From the NCBI GenBank assembly GCA_900554675.1, contig USIM01000031.1, forward strand, positions 1-8,569: a stretch of 8,569 nt of DNA, given 5' to 3'. The position numbers were made by a program, and so were the translations under genes. Of this stretch, positions 7,270 to 8,569 are shown in pieces; position 1 is the stretch's first letter; the number at the start of each line of letters is the position of its first letter. Under the pieces are notes generated by a model. The model did not search any database. It had not been told where the DNA came from and worked only from the letters and a program-made list of their open reading frames with translations. This stretch comes from an uncultured Sutterella sp. GTDB taxonomy: Bacteria; Pseudomonadota; Gammaproteobacteria; Burkholderiales; Burkholderiaceae_F.

Positions 7270-7961
7270 TAAAAGAACTTACTGGCTTGATTGTTTTCAG
7301 CTTGACGGCGTTGAGCCTCTTCGCGCTCTTGTCGTTCTTTTTCGTAGTTGGCTTGGCGAGCCGCACGATCGGCCTTACGCTTTTCAGCCTCTTGCATCAT
7401 CTTGGCCTTGCGAGCTTCGTTTTCGGCAAGCTTCGCGTCGTAGGCTTCAACGTTGGCCTTTTCTTGAAGCTTGCGCTCGGTTTGAGCCTTCAATTTTTGA
7501 TTGCTCTTTTCGACCTTATCAGAAATGTCGCCGCGCTTTTGCGGCATCAAATCACGAGTAACAGCCCCCTTTTTGCGACGCTCTTCAGTCGTAAAGATGC
7601 GAATTTGGTGGTCGGCCGAGCGGATTAATTGATTAGCAAGTCGCTCGCGTTCACGCAAAACCTTTTCAGCCTTACCCATGCATTGATTGACAAGAATCTT
7701 CTCATTGCAAAGTGCCGTTTGGTGCAAACGAATCTTGGCACAACGTTGCAACTCTTCCTCGCCGACACGCTTAGCATTAATGGCTTCGGCCTTCGTCTTA
7801 AAACGCGGATCGGAATAGCGAGGCACCAAGGGGCTGGGCGCTACTTCACCGGCCTTCCAACCCAAAGACTCGGGCGTAGGACCGGAGGGCGCAATCAAGG
7901 GTCCTGCCATCACGGAACCAGCCAAAGACAAACAAACGAAAGAGGCAATAAGAGACTTCAT
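7269..7961 (-). CDS. Exported coiled-coil protein of unknown function
   Basis: The start at 7961 gives a 230-residue protein beginning MKSLIASFVCLSLAGSVMA, a clean Sec signal peptide with likely cleavage after A19. The frame stays open to a TTG at 7985, but that would add eight residues before the signal, so it is not used; the Shine-Dalgarno is weak in either case. The mature protein is periplasmic or envelope-associated. It has a Pro-rich start (PLIAPSGPTPE), three cysteines C74, C85 and C94 in RCAKIRLHQTALCNEKILVN-QC, then a very charged Glu/Lys/Arg/Ala-rich helix from about 95 to the end, strongly coiled-coil from about 145 to 222, finishing ASKFF. I do not recognise a named family. The Cys-x8-VN-x-C pattern followed by a charged helix resembles conserved hypothetical exported proteins of Burkholderiales. 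It is first of the minus-strand set, 13 bases before yoaA; whether it works with the helicases is unknown. Confidence 0.85.
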   Translation of the reverse strand: MKSLIASFVCLSLAGSVMAGPLIAPSGPTPESLGWKAGEVAPSPLVPRYSDPRFKTKAEAINAKRVGEEELQRCAKIRLHQTALCNEKILVNQCMGKAEKVLRERERLANQLIRSADHQIRIFTTEERRKKGAVTRDLMPQKRGDISDKVEKSNQKLKAQTERKLQEKANVEAYDAKLAENEARKAKMMQEAEKRKADRAARQANYEKERQEREEAQRRQAENNQASKFF

Positions 7962-8014
7962 TTCAATGGAGAATTTATTTAGCAAAACAATGGATAAATT
8001 TTAATGGACTTCAG

Positions 8015-8140
8015 CTAAAAAGTCTTTGGAAACCGTAACGATTCTTTAGGATTTCCCAATGTCCTGCGAATGGTTGTTTCTAGCCGACACGTTACCTTGT
8101 CGATATCCTCAGAAATGACCTCTAACTCTTCCTAACTCAT
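8015..8140 (-). pseudogene. Possible decayed small ORF with in-frame TAG at codon 3
   Basis: On the minus strand ATG-AGT-TAG is followed by 38 sense codons ending at a TAG (8017-8015). The peptide is hydrophilic and protein-like, including EELEVISEDIDKVTCRLETT and RRTLGNPKESLRFPKTF. There is no Shine-Dalgarno before the ATG and no other start. Open stretches of this length occur by chance, so this is weak. It could be the remnant of a small gene broken by one nonsense change, or nothing. I do not recognise a family. Confidence 0.18.
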
Positions 8141-8182
8141 TGAGAGAGAATTATTATCTAAAATGCAACCACAGAAACACGC

Positions 8183-8215
8183 AGGCCCCGATAGTCGGAA
8201 CTCCCGTGGCCTTTT
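8183..8215 (+). terminator. Weak terminator-like fold
   Basis: AGGCC (8183-8187) pairs with GGCCT (8208-8212), enclosing a small CCGA/TCGG hairpin (8188-8191 with 8195-8198), and is followed by TTT and a T-rich stretch. The outer stem is only 5 bp with a large internal asymmetry, and no gene ends just upstream. Confidence 0.28.
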
Positions 8216-8288
8216 ACTTACGCGCCTAGCAAATCAATAACAAAATCAATCCGATAAGAAACTTTATCGCCAATCGTTTAACTCGTTT

Positions 8289-8297
8289 TGATATACT
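8289..8297 (+). promoter_or_regulatory. Extended -10 promoter of the candidate small RNA
   Basis: TGATATACT fits the extended -10 consensus TGnTATAAT with one mismatch in the hexamer (TATACT, 8292-8297). No good -35 lies at the usual distance, which an extended -10 can tolerate. Transcription would begin near 8303-8305, at the foot of the first hairpin of the candidate RNA. Confidence 0.45.
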
Positions 8298-8302
8298 GCG
8301 GA

Positions 8303-8372
8303 AGAGATTGATTGTCGCTTCATTATCAATCTTTCTTTAAATGGCTCGGACTGCAATTCCGGGCCATTTTGC
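8303..8372 (+). ncRNA. Candidate small RNA, about 70 nt
   Basis: Three signals line up on one strand. The extended -10 at 8289-8297 predicts a start at about 8303. The first bases form a 10-bp hairpin, 8303-8312 with 8325-8334 (AGATTGAT with ATCAATCT plus one G-U and one A-U pair), with a 12-base loop. A short single-stranded linker then leads into the terminator hairpin at 8339-8369. No start codon with a Shine-Dalgarno lies inside, and no gene on this strand ends upstream that would need the terminator. I do not recognise an Rfam family. The alternative is an unrelated promoter and terminator in intergenic DNA. Confidence 0.42.
8339..8370 (+). terminator. Rho-independent terminator of the candidate small RNA
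   Basis: AATGGCTCGGA (8340-8350) pairs with TCCGGGCCATT (8358-8368) through 11 pairs with one G-U; A8339-T8369 adds a twelfth. The loop is 7 bases, and TTTT then GCTTTGGTTTT follow. The stem is strong but the T-run is interrupted after four. Confidence 0.68.
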
Positions 8373-8393
8373 TTTGGTTTTGTCACCCGAAAG

Positions 8394-8425
8394 ATTGAGT
8401 GGTAACCAAAGCACAACCACTCAAT
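8394..8425. repeat. Perfect 10-bp inverted repeat with 12-base loop
   Basis: ATTGAGTGGT (8394-8403) is exactly complementary to ACCACTCAAT (8416-8425). Nine loop bases, AACCAAAGC (8404-8412), are also the exact complement of GCTTTGGTT at 8371-8379, just after the small-RNA terminator stem, so a loop-tail interaction or alternative fold is possible. The right arm abuts the A-run that serves as T-run of the minus-strand terminator. Confidence 0.7.
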
Positions 8426-8454
8426 AAAAAACGAGGAATGAAGCTAACCTCGTT
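8426..8454 (-). terminator. Rho-independent terminator on the minus strand
   Basis: Read on the minus strand, AACGAGG (8454-8448) pairs with CCTCGTT (8436-8430) over an 11-base loop; the run of six T (8431-8426) begins with the last two stem bases. It would end a transcript coming from the right, so a minus-strand gene or RNA probably lies just beyond, or at, the right edge. Confidence 0.65.
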
Positions 8455-8569
8455 GGGCGGTTATTTTAATTTCACAAACTCAATAAATAAACTGCAAATA
8501 AAAGATTAAAGAAATTCAAATATTGATCCTAATGCTAACTAATAACTCTTTGTTTTGCTTAATAAACTG

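Larger units (their letters stand above)
7962..8569. other. Long AT-rich intergenic region with structured elements
   Basis: These 608 bases hold no convincing protein gene. They contain, in order: the leader of the minus-strand operon (AT-rich from about 7970 to 8020, with no promoter I can place confidently), a charged open stretch behind a TAG (8015-8140, minus), a weak terminator-like fold (8183-8215, plus), a candidate small RNA with its terminator (8289-8372, plus), a perfect inverted repeat (8394-8425), a minus-strand terminator (8426-8454), and 115 very AT-rich bases to the edge. In those last bases only one minus frame is open from the edge, for 17 codons, stopping at 8516; it could be the tail of a gene to the right but has no other support. 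Confidence 0.6.

Noticed and set aside
7238..7982. Long plus-strand open frames antisense to the exported protein and yoaA
   Set aside because: They are shadows of strongly biased codons on the minus strand, give Leu/Phe-rich nonsense, and have no ribosome binding site.
7961..7985. TTG start at 7985 for the exported protein
   Set aside because: It would put eight extra residues, including an acidic Glu, ahead of a well-formed signal peptide. The ATG at 7961 gives the normal Lys-then-hydrophobic start.
8059..8118. 19-codon plus-strand ORF (starting MSCEWLFLADTL) with AGGA 7 bases before its ATG
   Set aside because: It is too short to judge, has no promoter I can identify, and is antisense to the open stretch on the other strand. 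A single AGGA is common by chance.
8478..8569. Short direct repeats (ACTCAATAAA at 8419 and 8478; AATAAACTG at 8486 and 8561) as iterons or attachment sites
   Set aside because: They are only 9-10 bases in very AT-rich DNA, irregularly spaced, and no integrase or replication gene is nearby.

Overview
The window looks like a chromosomal housekeeping segment from a betaproteobacterium. The BamD sequence and the divergent rluD/bamD pair are typical of that class. Moderate GC, AT-rich intergenic DNA and a nitroreductase resembling those of anaerobic gut Firmicutes point, by inference only, to a gut-associated Burkholderiales lineage such as Sutterellaceae.

Layout, left to right. At 1-109 (minus) is the 5' end of a 23S rRNA pseudouridine synthase gene, probably rluD. 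A 106-base divergent spacer with a good sigma70-type promoter separates it from bamD (216-992, plus), the outer-membrane assembly lipoprotein, which ends in a clean UUCG-capped terminator. A small monocistronic nitroreductase gene follows (1105-1629, plus), closed by a GC-rich terminator. That terminator lies between it and a convergent gene set.

From 7961 down to 1683 runs a compact minus-strand set, probably an operon: an exported coiled-coil protein of unknown function (7269-7961), a YoaA-type iron-sulfur DNA helicase (5246-7255), and a 1187-residue SWIM zinc finger plus SNF2 ATPase protein (1683-5246). The gaps are 13 bases and then a one-base stop/start overlap, so the two helicases are probably translationally coupled. 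YoaA is an XPD-like 5'-3' helicase family linked to replication-fork repair. The SNF2 protein is a dsDNA translocase or remodeller of unknown substrate. Their coupling is the most suggestive functional link in the window.

The last ~600 bases (7962-8569) hold no convincing protein gene but are rich in structure: a candidate ~70-nt small RNA with an extended -10 promoter, a 5' hairpin and an intrinsic terminator; a perfect 10-bp inverted repeat whose loop is complementary to the tail of that terminator; a minus-strand terminator; and a charged 38-codon open stretch behind an in-frame TAG that may be a decayed small gene. I see no CRISPR array, tRNA, rRNA, insertion sequence or defence island.
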